A stretch of DNA of 64,000 nucleotides from an uncultured Sutterella sp. GTDB lineage: Bacteria > Pseudomonadota > Gammaproteobacteria > Burkholderiales > Burkholderiaceae_F. A program made the translations under genes and the position numbers. A model generated the notes under the pieces. The model did not search any database, was not told the DNA's origin, and saw only the letters and a list, made by a program, of their open reading frames with translations. The DNA lies in contig CAAEPH010000018.1 in NCBI GenBank assembly GCA_900757865.1, positions 1 to 64,000 of the forward strand. The letters run 5' to 3'. Shown here piece after piece: positions 36,762-46,527 of this stretch (position 1 is its first letter; the number at the start of each line of letters is the position of its first letter).

Positions 36762-37916
36762 ATGCTCTTAGAGCTTTTTCAATCGCTTTCTAACTCCTAT
36801 ACGGGGTTTAACGTTTTTAATTACTTGACCTTACGCGCCCTCTTGGCTGCGTTAACCTCGCTTTTTGTCGGCTTTTTGCTCGGACCCTGGATGATTCGTC
36901 GTCTTCGTGCGATGCATTTTGGACAGGCTGTTCGTGAAAATGGTCCTAAAACGCATTTGGTCAAAGATGGCACGCCAACCATGGGCGGCGCACTGATTCT
37001 GTTTTCCATTACCGTGTCAACACTGCTTTGGGCGGATTTGAGCAATCGGTTTATTTGGATCGTCCTTTTTGTCACGCTCGGGTACGGGGCCATTGGTTGG
37101 ATCGATGATTATCGCAAAGTGGTCTACCACAATCCCAAAGGGATGAGCGCTCGCGAAAAATTCGGTTGGCAGTCCATTATTGGTTTGCTCGCCGCGTTTT
37201 ATTTAGTGTTTGCGCTCTCCGTCAAACCTGGCGAAGGGCTCTTTGATGCGTTATCGGCTTGGTGGGCGGCTGGGTTCCCACTAGATGTCTCCACGCAGAT
37301 TCATCTGTTGATCCCATTTTTTAAAGATGTTGCGCTACCCTTTGGATTGATTGGGTTTGTGGTCTTTACCTATGTGGTGATTGTCGGTAGTTCCAATGCG
37401 GTGAATCTCACTGATGGTCTTGATGGTTTAGCGATCCTACCGAGCGTCTTGGTCGGTAGCGCATTGGGTGTGTTTGCTTATGTGATTGGTCGCCCCGATT
37501 TCTCTAGCTACCTTCTTTTCCCTTATGTACCAGGAGCTGGTGAGTTGACCGTGATCGCTGGTGCATTGATGGGAGCTGGTTTGGCGTTTTTGTGGTTTAA
37601 TGCTCACCCCGCACAGGTCTTCATGGGGGACGTCGGTGCGCTTGCCTTGGGCGGATGCTTAGGAACAATGGCGGTGATTACACGACAGGAATTGGTGTTG
37701 GCGGTCATGGGAGGCATCTTTGTTATTGAAACCCTCTCGGTGATGATACAAACCGTGTATTTCCGCCTCTCTGGTGGAAAGCGCGTGTTTTTGATGGCGC
37801 CCATCCACCATCACTTTGAACTGAAGGGCTGGAAAGAAACACAGGTGGTGACCCGGTTCTGGATTATTACCTTGATTTTGGTGCTCATTGGGCTCAGTAC
37901 ACTGAAGATTCGTTAA
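36762..37916 (+). CDS. mraY: Phospho-MurNAc-pentapeptide translocase
   Basis: MraY moves phospho-MurNAc-pentapeptide onto undecaprenyl phosphate, making lipid I. The 384-residue inner-membrane protein has ten hydrophobic segments and the catalytic motifs GWIDDYRKV (Asp pair), SNAVNLTDGLDGLA and FMAPIHHHFELKGW-like IHHHFE near the C-terminus. It follows murF after 77 bases. Confidence 0.97.
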   Translation: MLLELFQSLSNSYTGFNVFNYLTLRALLAALTSLFVGFLLGPWMIRRLRAMHFGQAVRENGPKTHLVKDGTPTMGGALILFSITVSTLLWADLSNRFIWIVLFVTLGYGAIGWIDDYRKVVYHNPKGMSAREKFGWQSIIGLLAAFYLVFALSVKPGEGLFDALSAWWAAGFPLDVSTQIHLLIPFFKDVALPFGLIGFVVFTYVVIVGSSNAVNLTDGLDGLAILPSVLVGSALGVFAYVIGRPDFSSYLLFPYVPGAGELTVIAGALMGAGLAFLWFNAHPAQVFMGDVGALALGGCLGTMAVITRQELVLAVMGGIFVIETLSVMIQTVYFRLSGGKRVFLMAPIHHHFELKGWKETQVVTRFWIITLILVLIGLSTLKIR

Positions 37917-37967
37917 CCAAATATCGAGGTGCCTTGTCGATACGAAAGGCGCTCTAAAGGAAGCAAC

Positions 37968-39395
37968 ATGTTAGGGAATACACCTGATTCGCCTAAAGCG
38001 GTCATCATCGGCATGGGTGCCACAGGACTTGCTTGTGCGCACTATTTGTCACGCCGCGGGTGGCGTCTAGTGGTTGCTGATACACGCTCAAATCCACCGG
38101 GGTTGGCTCAATTTTCTTCGCTCGAAGGTACACAATGTGTCTGTGGTAGTCTCAGCGTTGACCTCCTTGATGGTGCTCGCTATTTAGTGATGAGCCCAGG
38201 CATTTCGGTGATGAACGGTCAGGCGTACCCATTGGTGAAGTATGCTCATGAGCACCACATTGAGGTGCTCGGGGAAGTGGAGCTTTTTGCTCGTGAATTA
38301 GCCCATTTGGCCAAGATGGAAAACTATCATCCCAAGGTTATTGGTATCACGGGGACTAATGGGAAAACCACCACGACCATGTTGACTTCAGCTATTGTTC
38401 GGACGCAACATACGGTGATTACCGCTGGTAACGTGGGTCCTAATGCATTGGCTGAGCTCGAAAAAGCGCATGACGAAGGACGCCTCCCAGAGGTGTGGGT
38501 GCTAGAGCTCTCGAGCTTTCAATTAGCCACAACGTCGAGCCTACATTGTGATGCGGCTGCGTTACTCAATATCACCGAAGATCATCTCGATTGGCATGGC
38601 TCTCTGAAGGAGTACGCTCAAGCCAAGTCGCGCATTTTCTCACCCCAAACCCAACGAGTTCTTAATCGCCAGGATGCTCTTTGCATGGCCTATGATCATC
38701 CTGAAACCACCCGAACGTTTGGGGAAGACGCCCCGTCGCGTGAGGGAGATTGTGGTTTACTCACACGCCAGGGTGAAACTTATCTGGTGGAACAGATGCC
38801 TGGCGGTGAGCCGCAGGCAATTTGTGCTGAGCGTCAATTACAAATTTTAGGGCGACATAATGCCTTAAATGTGCTCGCAGCCTATAGCCTCGCCAAAGCG
38901 ATCGGTGTCGTCGGCGAGAAGGTTACCGAGGCAATTTTGACTTATCGCGGTGAACCGCATCGTGTTGAAAAAGTACTGACCACCTCCGATGGGGTGACGT
39001 TTGTAGACGACTCTAAGGGGACGAATGTTGGTGCGGTAATTGCTGCTTTGCGAGGATTTGAGGCACAACATAAACGCGTCTTGTTAGTGCTCGGAGGTGA
39101 CGGTAAGGGTCAAGACTTTTCACCGTTACGTGCGCCCATCGAGAAAGGCGTTGGGGCCGTCGCGCTGATTGGCCAAGACGCGCCTAAGTTAGCGACTCTG
39201 CTGACAAAGACGTCTGTGCCTTACGAGACCTTTTCGTCCCTTGAGAGCGCCCAAGAGTGGCTGTGGCAACAGCGCCAGCCCGGTGACATCATTTTGTTGT
39301 CGCCCGCTTGTGCGTCCTGGGACATGTTTAAAAACTACGCGGAACGCAGTCAGCGCTTTATCGCCTGTGCACACCGCCTCGCTCACAAGGAATAA
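37968..39395 (+). CDS. murD: UDP-MurNAc-L-alanine:D-glutamate ligase
   Basis: MurD adds D-glutamate to UDP-MurNAc-L-Ala. I chose ATG 37968 (475 residues, MLGNTPDSPKAVIIGMG...) because AAGGAAG precedes it; an upstream frame to 37929 adds thirteen codons. The ATP motif GTNGKTTTTML (about residue 121), LELSSFQLATT and the C-terminal domain with DDSKGTNVGA are present. Confidence 0.96.
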   Translation: MLGNTPDSPKAVIIGMGATGLACAHYLSRRGWRLVVADTRSNPPGLAQFSSLEGTQCVCGSLSVDLLDGARYLVMSPGISVMNGQAYPLVKYAHEHHIEVLGEVELFARELAHLAKMENYHPKVIGITGTNGKTTTTMLTSAIVRTQHTVITAGNVGPNALAELEKAHDEGRLPEVWVLELSSFQLATTSSLHCDAAALLNITEDHLDWHGSLKEYAQAKSRIFSPQTQRVLNRQDALCMAYDHPETTRTFGEDAPSREGDCGLLTRQGETYLVEQMPGGEPQAICAERQLQILGRHNALNVLAAYSLAKAIGVVGEKVTEAILTYRGEPHRVEKVLTTSDGVTFVDDSKGTNVGAVIAALRGFEAQHKRVLLVLGGDGKGQDFSPLRAPIEKGVGAVALIGQDAPKLATLLTKTSVPYETFSSLESAQEWLWQQRQPGDIILLSPACASWDMFKNYAERSQRFIACAHRLAHKE

Positions 39396-39400
39396 GGGTC

Positions 39401-40597
39401 GTGTTTAAGCTCTTCGGCACGAAAAATAAAGCGATAGAACAGCCGTTTCAAGTGCGACCTCTAGCGCCGACAGGGTTGCACTGGGAATTGATTCTGGTGG
39501 TCTTCGCTTTGCTCAGTATCGGGACCATCATGGTGTATTCCGCAACCACGATGTTTGCGGACAATTCGCGCTACGGCGTAGAGAGCACCTATTTTCTGGG
39601 AAAACATCTCCAAAGTATAGGCATCGGTTGTTTGGCCGCTTTTTTGGTGTACCGAGTGCCTATGCGCGTGTGGTTCAAGTTCGCGCCGATCCTTTTTTGG
39701 CTAGCGGTCGCGCTGTTGGCCGTAGTGTTAATCCCGGGTGTCGGTCGTGCAGTTAATGGGTCACGTCGCTGGATTCCTTTGGGGGTGATGAATTTGCAAG
39801 TGACCGAGGTCATGAAAGTGTGTGCGCTTTTCATGGCCGCTTGGTACACGGTTTCGCGCCAGGAGTACATGCACTCGTTTTCCAAAGGGTTTATTCCCAT
39901 GGCGGCGCTCATGGTGATGTTGGCTGGACTCATTGTGAAACAACCTGACCTCGGAGCGTTGATTGTCATCGTGGTCGAACTGATGGGGTTGTTGTTTTTA
40001 GGCGGTCTGTCACTCAAGATTTTTTCCATTGTCTTGATCGTGGTGGTGGGCTTTGTGAGCTACATGATCTATGACACGCCATGGCGACTGGGACGATTTC
40101 TTGCCTACCTCAATCCATGGGCTCCAGAAAACGTTCTGGATAAGGCCTATCAGCTCTCTCACTCTCTCATCGCTTTTGGCCGAGGTGAGTTGTTCGGTGT
40201 TGGCTTAGGCGGGAGTGTGGAAAAGCTTTATTACTTACCAGAGGCTCACACTGACTTTATTATGGCTGTTGTGGCTGAGGAGACGGGATTTGTCGGTGTT
40301 GCTTTAGTGCTCTTTTTAGATTATTGGTTGATCCGCTATGCCTTTGAAATTGGGCGAGTTGCCGTTAAAATGGAACGTTTTTTCTCAGGTATGCTCGCTC
40401 AAGGCGTGGGGATCTGGTTTGGGGTTCAAGTGGTCATTAATGTTGGTGTTGCTTCGGGCCTCTTACCAACGAAAGGGTTGACCATGCCGTTTTTGAGTTT
40501 TGGCGGTAGTGCTTTGCTCTCGAGTCTGGTAGGTATTGGGCTACTGTTGAGAGTGGATAAAGAAAACAAAATATTGATGCTAGGAGGACAGGTATGA
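39401..40597 (+). CDS. ftsW: Septal peptidoglycan glycosyltransferase FtsW
   Basis: FtsW is a SEDS-family polymerase that makes septal glycan strands with FtsI. The 398-residue protein starts at GTG 39401 with AAGG nearby and has about ten membrane helices. Typical motifs are VNGSRRWIPLG, KQPDLGALIVIVVEL, and LPEAHTDFIMAVVAEETGF; the C-terminal region includes GLTMPFLSFGGSALL. The gene overlaps murG by four bases. Confidence 0.96.
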   Translation: MFKLFGTKNKAIEQPFQVRPLAPTGLHWELILVVFALLSIGTIMVYSATTMFADNSRYGVESTYFLGKHLQSIGIGCLAAFLVYRVPMRVWFKFAPILFWLAVALLAVVLIPGVGRAVNGSRRWIPLGVMNLQVTEVMKVCALFMAAWYTVSRQEYMHSFSKGFIPMAALMVMLAGLIVKQPDLGALIVIVVELMGLLFLGGLSLKIFSIVLIVVVGFVSYMIYDTPWRLGRFLAYLNPWAPENVLDKAYQLSHSLIAFGRGELFGVGLGGSVEKLYYLPEAHTDFIMAVVAEETGFVGVALVLFLDYWLIRYAFEIGRVAVKMERFFSGMLAQGVGIWFGVQVVINVGVASGLLPTKGLTMPFLSFGGSALLSSLVGIGLLLRVDKENKILMLGGQV

Positions 40598-41676
40598 GTG
40601 AGAAATGCATCGTCATTGCAGCGGCGGGCACAGGAGGCCATGTCATGCCTGGTATTGCGGTGGCAAAGGTGTTGCAGTCTCGGGGCTGGCGTTTGCACTG
40701 GGTTGGAACCACCACGGGGATGGAACGTGGACTCGTGGAAAAACAAGCCATTGATTTTGATGCGTTGAACTTTCAAGGCGTTCGCGGTAAAGGATTGCTG
40801 GGGGCGGTTAAAGGTGGCGTAAAGTTATTGGCTGCATTTTTCCAAGCGCGCTCGATACTCAAACGCTTGCGACCCAAAGCCGTTTTTTCGACAGGGGGCT
40901 ATATCGCTGTTCCTGTCGGTTGGGCCGCGAAAACGTTGGGGATTCCGCTGGTGCTTATGAATTGCGATGCGGATTTGCTCATGTCGACGAACACGTTGTT
41001 GCCCATTAGTAAGGCTCTCGCTTGTGGTTTTGCTGGTGGCGCGCGTTCGTTTGCTGGCAGTAAAGGCGTCGTGACGGGTAACCCCGTCCGTGAAAGTATT
41101 TTGGCTATTCCTCCTGTGCAGGAGCGCTGGGCTGGACGAGAGGGTGTACTGAAGCTTTTTGTCTTCGGTGGTAGTTTGGGGGCCAAAGTCATTAATGACG
41201 TGTTGCCTGAAGCGCTGGCTCTCATTCCTGAAGCCTCGCGCCCTATGGTGGTTCATCAGACGGGGAAAAATCGCGACGACGAGGTGAGGGCTCATTACGA
41301 ACGTCTTGGGGTAAAGGCGGATGTTCGCCCCTTTATTGATGATATGGCCCATGAGTACAGTCAATGTGATGTGGTGCTCTCTAGGTCTGGTGCGACGAGT
41401 GTTTCCGAGTTGTGCGCAGCGGGGGTTCCTGCCATTCTTGTGCCTTTTGTGGCTAAAACAACATCACATCAACGGGGAAACGCTCGTTATATGCAAAGTC
41501 AAGGCGCCGCGATTGTTGTGGAGCAGTCTGACTTTACGCCCGAATATGTCAAGACCCTGTTGTCAGGGCTAACTCGGGAAAAGCTCTCCGAGATGGCGAC
41601 AAGGGCGCGCGAGTTAGCCAAACCCAAGGCGGCCGAAGAGGTGGCCAATCTCGTCGAAAAGTGGGCTAATATCTGA
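40594..41676 (+). CDS. murG: Undecaprenyldiphospho-muramoylpentapeptide beta-N-acetylglucosaminyltransferase
   Basis: MurG converts lipid I to lipid II on the inner membrane face. The 360-residue GT-B glycosyltransferase shows the G-loop AGTGGHVMPGIAVAK (about residues 10-24), STGGYIAVPVGWAA, VFGGSLGAKVIND and the donor-site SRSGATSVSELCAAG. Overlap of four bases with ftsW indicates coupling. Confidence 0.96.
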   Translation: MSEKCIVIAAAGTGGHVMPGIAVAKVLQSRGWRLHWVGTTTGMERGLVEKQAIDFDALNFQGVRGKGLLGAVKGGVKLLAAFFQARSILKRLRPKAVFSTGGYIAVPVGWAAKTLGIPLVLMNCDADLLMSTNTLLPISKALACGFAGGARSFAGSKGVVTGNPVRESILAIPPVQERWAGREGVLKLFVFGGSLGAKVINDVLPEALALIPEASRPMVVHQTGKNRDDEVRAHYERLGVKADVRPFIDDMAHEYSQCDVVLSRSGATSVSELCAAGVPAILVPFVAKTTSHQRGNARYMQSQGAAIVVEQSDFTPEYVKTLLSGLTREKLSEMATRARELAKPKAAEEVANLVEKWANI

Positions 41677-41742
41677 TCCAACCGTACTTGAGCTGTTTCT
41701 TTAAAGATCTTATCAATGGGCGAGTACGCCTGAAGGACCATA

Positions 41743-43137
41743 ATGTTTTTAGTCAAACATCTTCATTTTATTGGGATTGGTGGCGCTGGGATGAGTGGTA
41801 TTGCGGAGGTGATGCTCAATTTGGGCTACGTAGTTAGTGGCTCGGATGTGGCACAGAGTTCTGTGACTGAACGTCTCCAAACCCTGGGCGCTCGCGTGTT
41901 TTACGGTCACGATAAAAAACATATTCGAGGCGCTGATGTCGTGGTTACATCGTCAGCGGTTCATGAAGACAATCCCGAGGTGGTCGCAGCACGAGAAATC
42001 GGCATTCCGGTGGTCCCTCGTGCAGTGATGCTCGCTGAGTTGATGCGCTTGCGCCGGGGAATTGCGATTGCGGGAGCACATGGCAAAACGACGACAACCT
42101 CGTTGACAACATCGCTTTTGGCCGCTGGTGGGATGGATCCGACGTTTGTGATTGGTGGCAAACTCAACAGCGCGGGGGCCAATGCGCGTTTAGGAACGGG
42201 AGAGTACCTCGTTGCCGAAGCCGATGAATCGGATGCGTCATTTCTCAATCTCACCCCCGTGATTTCCGCTGTCACCAATATTGATGAAGACCATATGGAC
42301 ACCTATGGTCATGATTTTGAACGACTCAAGTCCACGTTTGTGGATTTCTTGGAACGTCTTCCGTTTTATGGCGTTGCGGTGTTGTGCATGGACGACGAGA
42401 ACGTTCGCGATATCGCGCCGCGCGTCACAAAACGCATTATTGGCTATGGACTGAGTGCTGAGGCGCAAGTGCGAGCCATTGATGTGAGAGCTGTGGGAAC
42501 GCAGATGGCGTTTACGGTGTTGCGCCCCGATCATTCCCCATTGCCCGTGGTGTTGAATTTGCCAGGACTTCATAATGTGCGCAATGCCTTAGCAGCTATT
42601 GCGATCGCCACGATTGTTGGCGTATCGGACGCTGCCATTGTCCAAGGTTTACGCGAATTTACTGGAGTGGGGCGACGTTTTGCGCGATACGGTCAAGTGC
42701 CTTTGCGTGACGCAGCGGGTGTCCTGCAAGGACAGTTTGAATTGATAGATGACTATGGCCATCATCCACATGAAATGGCAGCCACAATAGCGGCCATTCG
42801 TGGTGCTTGGCCTGATCGCAGAATTGTGGTTGCCTTCCAACCTCATCGATACACTCGCACTCGAGATTGCATGGGGCTTTTTGCAGAGGTTTTAGCACCG
42901 ATTGACGATGTCATTTTGTGTGAAGTCTATCCCGCTGGTGAGACGCCCATTGAGGGCGCAGACAGTGAGCATTTAGCTGAGGCTATAAAGGATTTATGCG
43001 GCAAACGCCCGCAGGTTGTCAAACTTGAGGATTTACCTCAAGCGATCAATCAAACGGCACACGATGGCGATATCGTCGTGACGATGGGGGCAGGCTCCAT
43101 TGGACGTATTGTTGGCACGATTGCGAAAGGACTTTAG
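41743..43137 (+). CDS. murC: UDP-N-acetylmuramate:L-alanine ligase
   Basis: MurC attaches L-alanine to UDP-MurNAc, the first peptide step. The 464-residue enzyme starts MFLVKHLHFIGIGGAGMSG, has the ATP motif AHGKTTTTSLTT (about residue 112), EADESDASFL, NIDEDHMDTYG and the C-terminal ligase domain with DDYGHHPHEMAATI. It lies 66 bases after murG. Confidence 0.97.
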   Translation: MFLVKHLHFIGIGGAGMSGIAEVMLNLGYVVSGSDVAQSSVTERLQTLGARVFYGHDKKHIRGADVVVTSSAVHEDNPEVVAAREIGIPVVPRAVMLAELMRLRRGIAIAGAHGKTTTTSLTTSLLAAGGMDPTFVIGGKLNSAGANARLGTGEYLVAEADESDASFLNLTPVISAVTNIDEDHMDTYGHDFERLKSTFVDFLERLPFYGVAVLCMDDENVRDIAPRVTKRIIGYGLSAEAQVRAIDVRAVGTQMAFTVLRPDHSPLPVVLNLPGLHNVRNALAAIAIATIVGVSDAAIVQGLREFTGVGRRFARYGQVPLRDAAGVLQGQFELIDDYGHHPHEMAATIAAIRGAWPDRRIVVAFQPHRYTRTRDCMGLFAEVLAPIDDVILCEVYPAGETPIEGADSEHLAEAIKDLCGKRPQVVKLEDLPQAINQTAHDGDIVVTMGAGSIGRIVGTIAKGL

Positions 43138-43182
43138 ACCCAAAGCAGGTCTCAAGCATCCCTGATAAAAGGAACTCTAACG

Positions 43183-44118
43183 ATGACAGATCTCAAGCAG
43201 GAAAACATTGTACTTTTTATGGGAGGTACCTCCTCCGAACGTGAGGTATCGTTGATGTCGGGCGCTGGCGTGAAATCCGCGTTAGAGTCTCGAGGACTCA
43301 AGGTGAGCGTTTTTGATCCCAAGGAGCATACGTTGGCTGAGCTCGAAGAGGGGCATTACGACCGTGCATTTATTGCGTTGCACGGGCGCGGGGGTGAGGA
43401 TGGCTCGCTGCAAGGGGTGTTGAACTATTTACAGATTCCGTATACGGGTCCTGGGGTTGCAGCCTCATCGGTTTCGATGGATAAGGAACTCACCAAGGCT
43501 GTTTGGCGATCGGCTGGGATTTCGGTACCTCGTGGTCGAGTGGTGGATCACGAGCTCAGCGACGAGGAGCTAGAAGGTCTCATCGCGTTTTATGGTGAAA
43601 CGGGCTTGGTGGTTAAACCGACTCGAGATGGCTCGTCTATTGGCGTATCCAAGCTGAGTTGTCCCACCGTCGAGACATTACGTGAGGCTATCACACTGGC
43701 CGCTTCCAAAGGGTCTACGGTTTTGGTCGAAGAATATATTCGGGGGCGCGAGTTTACCGTAGCGCTCTTAGACGGTCGCGCCTTACCGATCATTGAAATC
43801 GTAGCTCCAGAAGGCGACTACGATTTTCAAAACAAATATTTTGGCGATGCCGTTAAATACACTTGCCCCGCTCCTTTGCCTCAGGAAGAAGCTCAAAATT
43901 TAGCTCAAGCTTGTGAGGCGGCATTTGAAGTGTTAGGGGCGCGCGGCTGGTCTCGTATTGATGCTATGCGTCGTGAGGATGGTACGTTTGTGCTCTTGGA
44001 GATGAACACGTCGCCTGGCATGACACCGCATTCACTCGTTCCGATGGCGGCTCGTGCAGTGGGTATGGATTACGCTGAGCTATGCCTCAACGTGCTTGCC
44101 TTGGCGGACGTGGACTAG
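43183..44118 (+). CDS. ddl: D-alanine:D-alanine ligase
   Basis: Ddl makes the D-Ala-D-Ala dipeptide used by MurF. The 311-residue ATP-grasp enzyme has MGGTSSEREVSLMSG at the N-terminus, ALHGRGGEDGSLQG, VKPTRDGSSIGVSK and EMNTSPGMTPHSLVP; the Glu, Ser and Tyr-containing active-site regions are intact (DdlB type). It is 45 bases after murC. murB, sometimes placed here in other clusters, is absent. Confidence 0.97.
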   Translation: MTDLKQENIVLFMGGTSSEREVSLMSGAGVKSALESRGLKVSVFDPKEHTLAELEEGHYDRAFIALHGRGGEDGSLQGVLNYLQIPYTGPGVAASSVSMDKELTKAVWRSAGISVPRGRVVDHELSDEELEGLIAFYGETGLVVKPTRDGSSIGVSKLSCPTVETLREAITLAASKGSTVLVEEYIRGREFTVALLDGRALPIIEIVAPEGDYDFQNKYFGDAVKYTCPAPLPQEEAQNLAQACEAAFEVLGARGWSRIDAMRREDGTFVLLEMNTSPGMTPHSLVPMAARAVGMDYAELCLNVLALADVD

Positions 44119-44176
44119 GGCAGCGACATTGACACTGAGGGATCTGTGACAAAACGCATCAACGCTTTTTAAGATT

Positions 44177-45100
44177 ATGTCCATGGAATCGCCCCTAAAA
44201 AACGAAAGTCATCCAGCCCCCGTTGCCATCGAAATGGTTGACTTAGAAAAACTCGAAGAGGCAAGACGAGCCAAGATCGAGCGTGAAAAACGACTCGAAG
44301 GCATTCGCGCAGCCGTTCGGGGTTTTTTCTTGACATTAACGGTGTGTATCTGCCTTTTTGGGGGATTCCTTGGGATTCGTTATGCGTTGACGTTGCCGTA
44401 TTTTTCCTTTTCTCGGTTGGTGGTTTTGGGGGATCTCAGCAAAGTTCCCCCAGAACGTATTAAAACGGCGCTGGACCCTCTCTTAACAGGAAACTATTTT
44501 TCCACGGACTTGCAACCCCTGAGGGAGGCGTTGATGCAAGTGCCTTGGATTAAGTCCGTCAGTGTTCGACGCGTCTGGCCCAATGCCTTGGAAGTGCAAT
44601 TCACAACACGGGAAGCCATTGCGACCTATGAGGACGGACGCCTTGTGGATGAGGACAGCCAGCTCTTTGTCGGAAACTATGACGAACAAGACAACCGAGG
44701 CGAAGCGTTGCCCAATTTCCACGGCATGGCAGGACAGATTCCCGAAATGGCCTACCTATACCGAGAATTTTCTCGAGCTGTGCAACCTTTGGGGGTGAAA
44801 ATTACCGATATCTACTGTTCGGATCGCGGTAGCTGGAGTATTAGTGTATCGGGAGGAAGTATCCCTCCAACCCGTATTGATTTAGGCCAAAATCGGGCCG
44901 GTGGTGAGGGGGTCTTGGATAAATTGGTGAATGTCGTCGCCGCGTATCCTCACATACGTGAATTAATGGATGGACCACCACGCTCCATTGATGCTAGGTA
45001 CAATCGTGCTTTCTCTGCTTCATTGCCAGATAAGGAGCATCAAGGGCAACCGTTAGAAGACAGTGATGCTGAAGAGGAAACGCCCACGAGTGCCCCGTAA
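44177..45100 (+). CDS. ftsQ: Cell division protein FtsQ
   Basis: FtsQ is a bitopic membrane protein that anchors FtsL and FtsB in the divisome. The 307-residue product has a cytoplasmic stretch of about 50 residues rich in charged residues, one membrane helix (about 51-72), a POTRA domain (about 80-150, FSRLVVLGDLSKVPPERI) and a periplasmic beta domain. The acidic, low-complexity tail of about 30 residues is longer than common. Its place between ddl and ftsA supports the call. Confidence 0.93.
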   Translation: MSMESPLKNESHPAPVAIEMVDLEKLEEARRAKIEREKRLEGIRAAVRGFFLTLTVCICLFGGFLGIRYALTLPYFSFSRLVVLGDLSKVPPERIKTALDPLLTGNYFSTDLQPLREALMQVPWIKSVSVRRVWPNALEVQFTTREAIATYEDGRLVDEDSQLFVGNYDEQDNRGEALPNFHGMAGQIPEMAYLYREFSRAVQPLGVKITDIYCSDRGSWSISVSGGSIPPTRIDLGQNRAGGEGVLDKLVNVVAAYPHIRELMDGPPRSIDARYNRAFSASLPDKEHQGQPLEDSDAEEETPTSAP

Positions 45101-45237
45101 GGCTCTTTTCCAAACAGCAGGGTAACCACCTTGGATGGGAACGTGAGACAATACCTCCATGGAGCTTGTGAATGAGAGGGGCAACTTTGCTTTTCTCAGC
45201 AAAGAGACACCTAACCGCTCAACAGACTGATTGCATT

Positions 45238-46455
45238 ATGACTAATCCGAGTGAGATTCTAGTTGGCCTAGATGTCGGGACAGAAAAAGTCCTTTGTGTC
45301 GTGGCGCGCCCTGGTGAAAAAACGGGCCTATATCGTGTAGAAGGTTATGGGCTTGAAAAATCCGAGGGGATTCGTGAGGGCGTTGTGGTCGATATCGAAG
45401 GGGTGGTGACCTCTATCCGTAAGGCCATTCAAGAAGCCCAATATACTGCACAGGTCCCTATTAATGAGGTATTTGCTGCCATTGGTGGTTCAACGTTAAC
45501 CAGCGAAGATTTTGTGGGTACGGCTGTTGTGCGAAATCGTGAAGTCAGTATGAACGATGTGCTCAACGCTGAACAAAATGCTCGAGAACATAGCGTCAGA
45601 AAAGACAAAGAGCTCATTAAAATGCTGGCACAAGGCTATAAGTGCGGAGATGCCTATACGGATAAGCCGCCCATTGGACTTTGTGCAGATCGAGTTGAAG
45701 CGCTCTACCACGGTGTGTTTGGTTCGCTCTCAAACGCAGAAAATATGCGCCGATGCTTACAGCGCTCCGGACTTGAACTGGTCAATTACGATCCTCACCC
45801 TTGGGCAGCGGCTCAAGCCGTGTTGTCCGAGACTGAAAAGTACTGCGGAACGGTAGTGTTTGATATGGGTGCGCAGACCACTTCCATTGCGATTTTTGAT
45901 GAAAATAAAATTCGTTATACCGATGTAAGGCCTTATGGTGCTGAATTTTTCACACGGGATATTGCGGTCATTTTTGGTCTTACCATGGCGCAAGCAGAGG
46001 AGCTCAAAGTGAGCGTTGGACATTGTCACCCAGAACGTGTGCAACGCGGGGAGACGGTCCAGACGCCCGAGCATGACGGCAAGGCTTCGCGACTATACTC
46101 ACGAGAGCTGTTAGCCAAAACCTTGAGAGGTCGCGCGCTAGAGTTTTTCCAGTTGTACAAACGTGCGCTTGAAGAAGCGGATATGCTCAAGCATGTTCAT
46201 TGTGTGGTGTTGACGGGAGGCGGTGCTAATTTGGTCGGGTTAGATGTGATTGCGGCCGAAACGTTTGGTGTACCCGTTCGTATTGGTCGTCCCCAATACG
46301 TTGAAGAACCTCCTACTCTTCTGACGAGACCCGAAGCAAGTGTGGCCATGGGACTCATTTCGTCGGCTGGCCAAACGTTATCTCGTGGAGAAGAAAAGCG
46401 CAGTGATGGCAAAAGATTAGGTTGGGTGAAACGTTTGTTTACAGGTGATTACTGA
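45238..46455 (+). CDS. ftsA: Cell division protein FtsA
   Basis: FtsA is an actin-like protein that tethers FtsZ to the membrane. ATG 45238 gives 405 residues starting MTNPSEILVGLDVGTEKV; an upstream frame to 45172 is unlikely. The ATP-binding phosphate motifs (GLDVGTEKVLC, VVFDMGAQTTSIAIF, VVLTGGGANLVG) are present, and the tail ends in a basic amphipathic segment (KRLGWVKRLFTGDY) fit for membrane binding. Confidence 0.96.
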   Translation: MTNPSEILVGLDVGTEKVLCVVARPGEKTGLYRVEGYGLEKSEGIREGVVVDIEGVVTSIRKAIQEAQYTAQVPINEVFAAIGGSTLTSEDFVGTAVVRNREVSMNDVLNAEQNAREHSVRKDKELIKMLAQGYKCGDAYTDKPPIGLCADRVEALYHGVFGSLSNAENMRRCLQRSGLELVNYDPHPWAAAQAVLSETEKYCGTVVFDMGAQTTSIAIFDENKIRYTDVRPYGAEFFTRDIAVIFGLTMAQAEELKVSVGHCHPERVQRGETVQTPEHDGKASRLYSRELLAKTLRGRALEFFQLYKRALEEADMLKHVHCVVLTGGGANLVGLDVIAAETFGVPVRIGRPQYVEEPPTLLTRPEASVAMGLISSAGQTLSRGEEKRSDGKRLGWVKRLFTGDY

Positions 46456-46527
46456 TTTCACTGAAACGGTTCACAAAGTGCCAGAATCTAGGCGATAATT
46501 AAAAGATTCGATTATTTGAGGTCAACC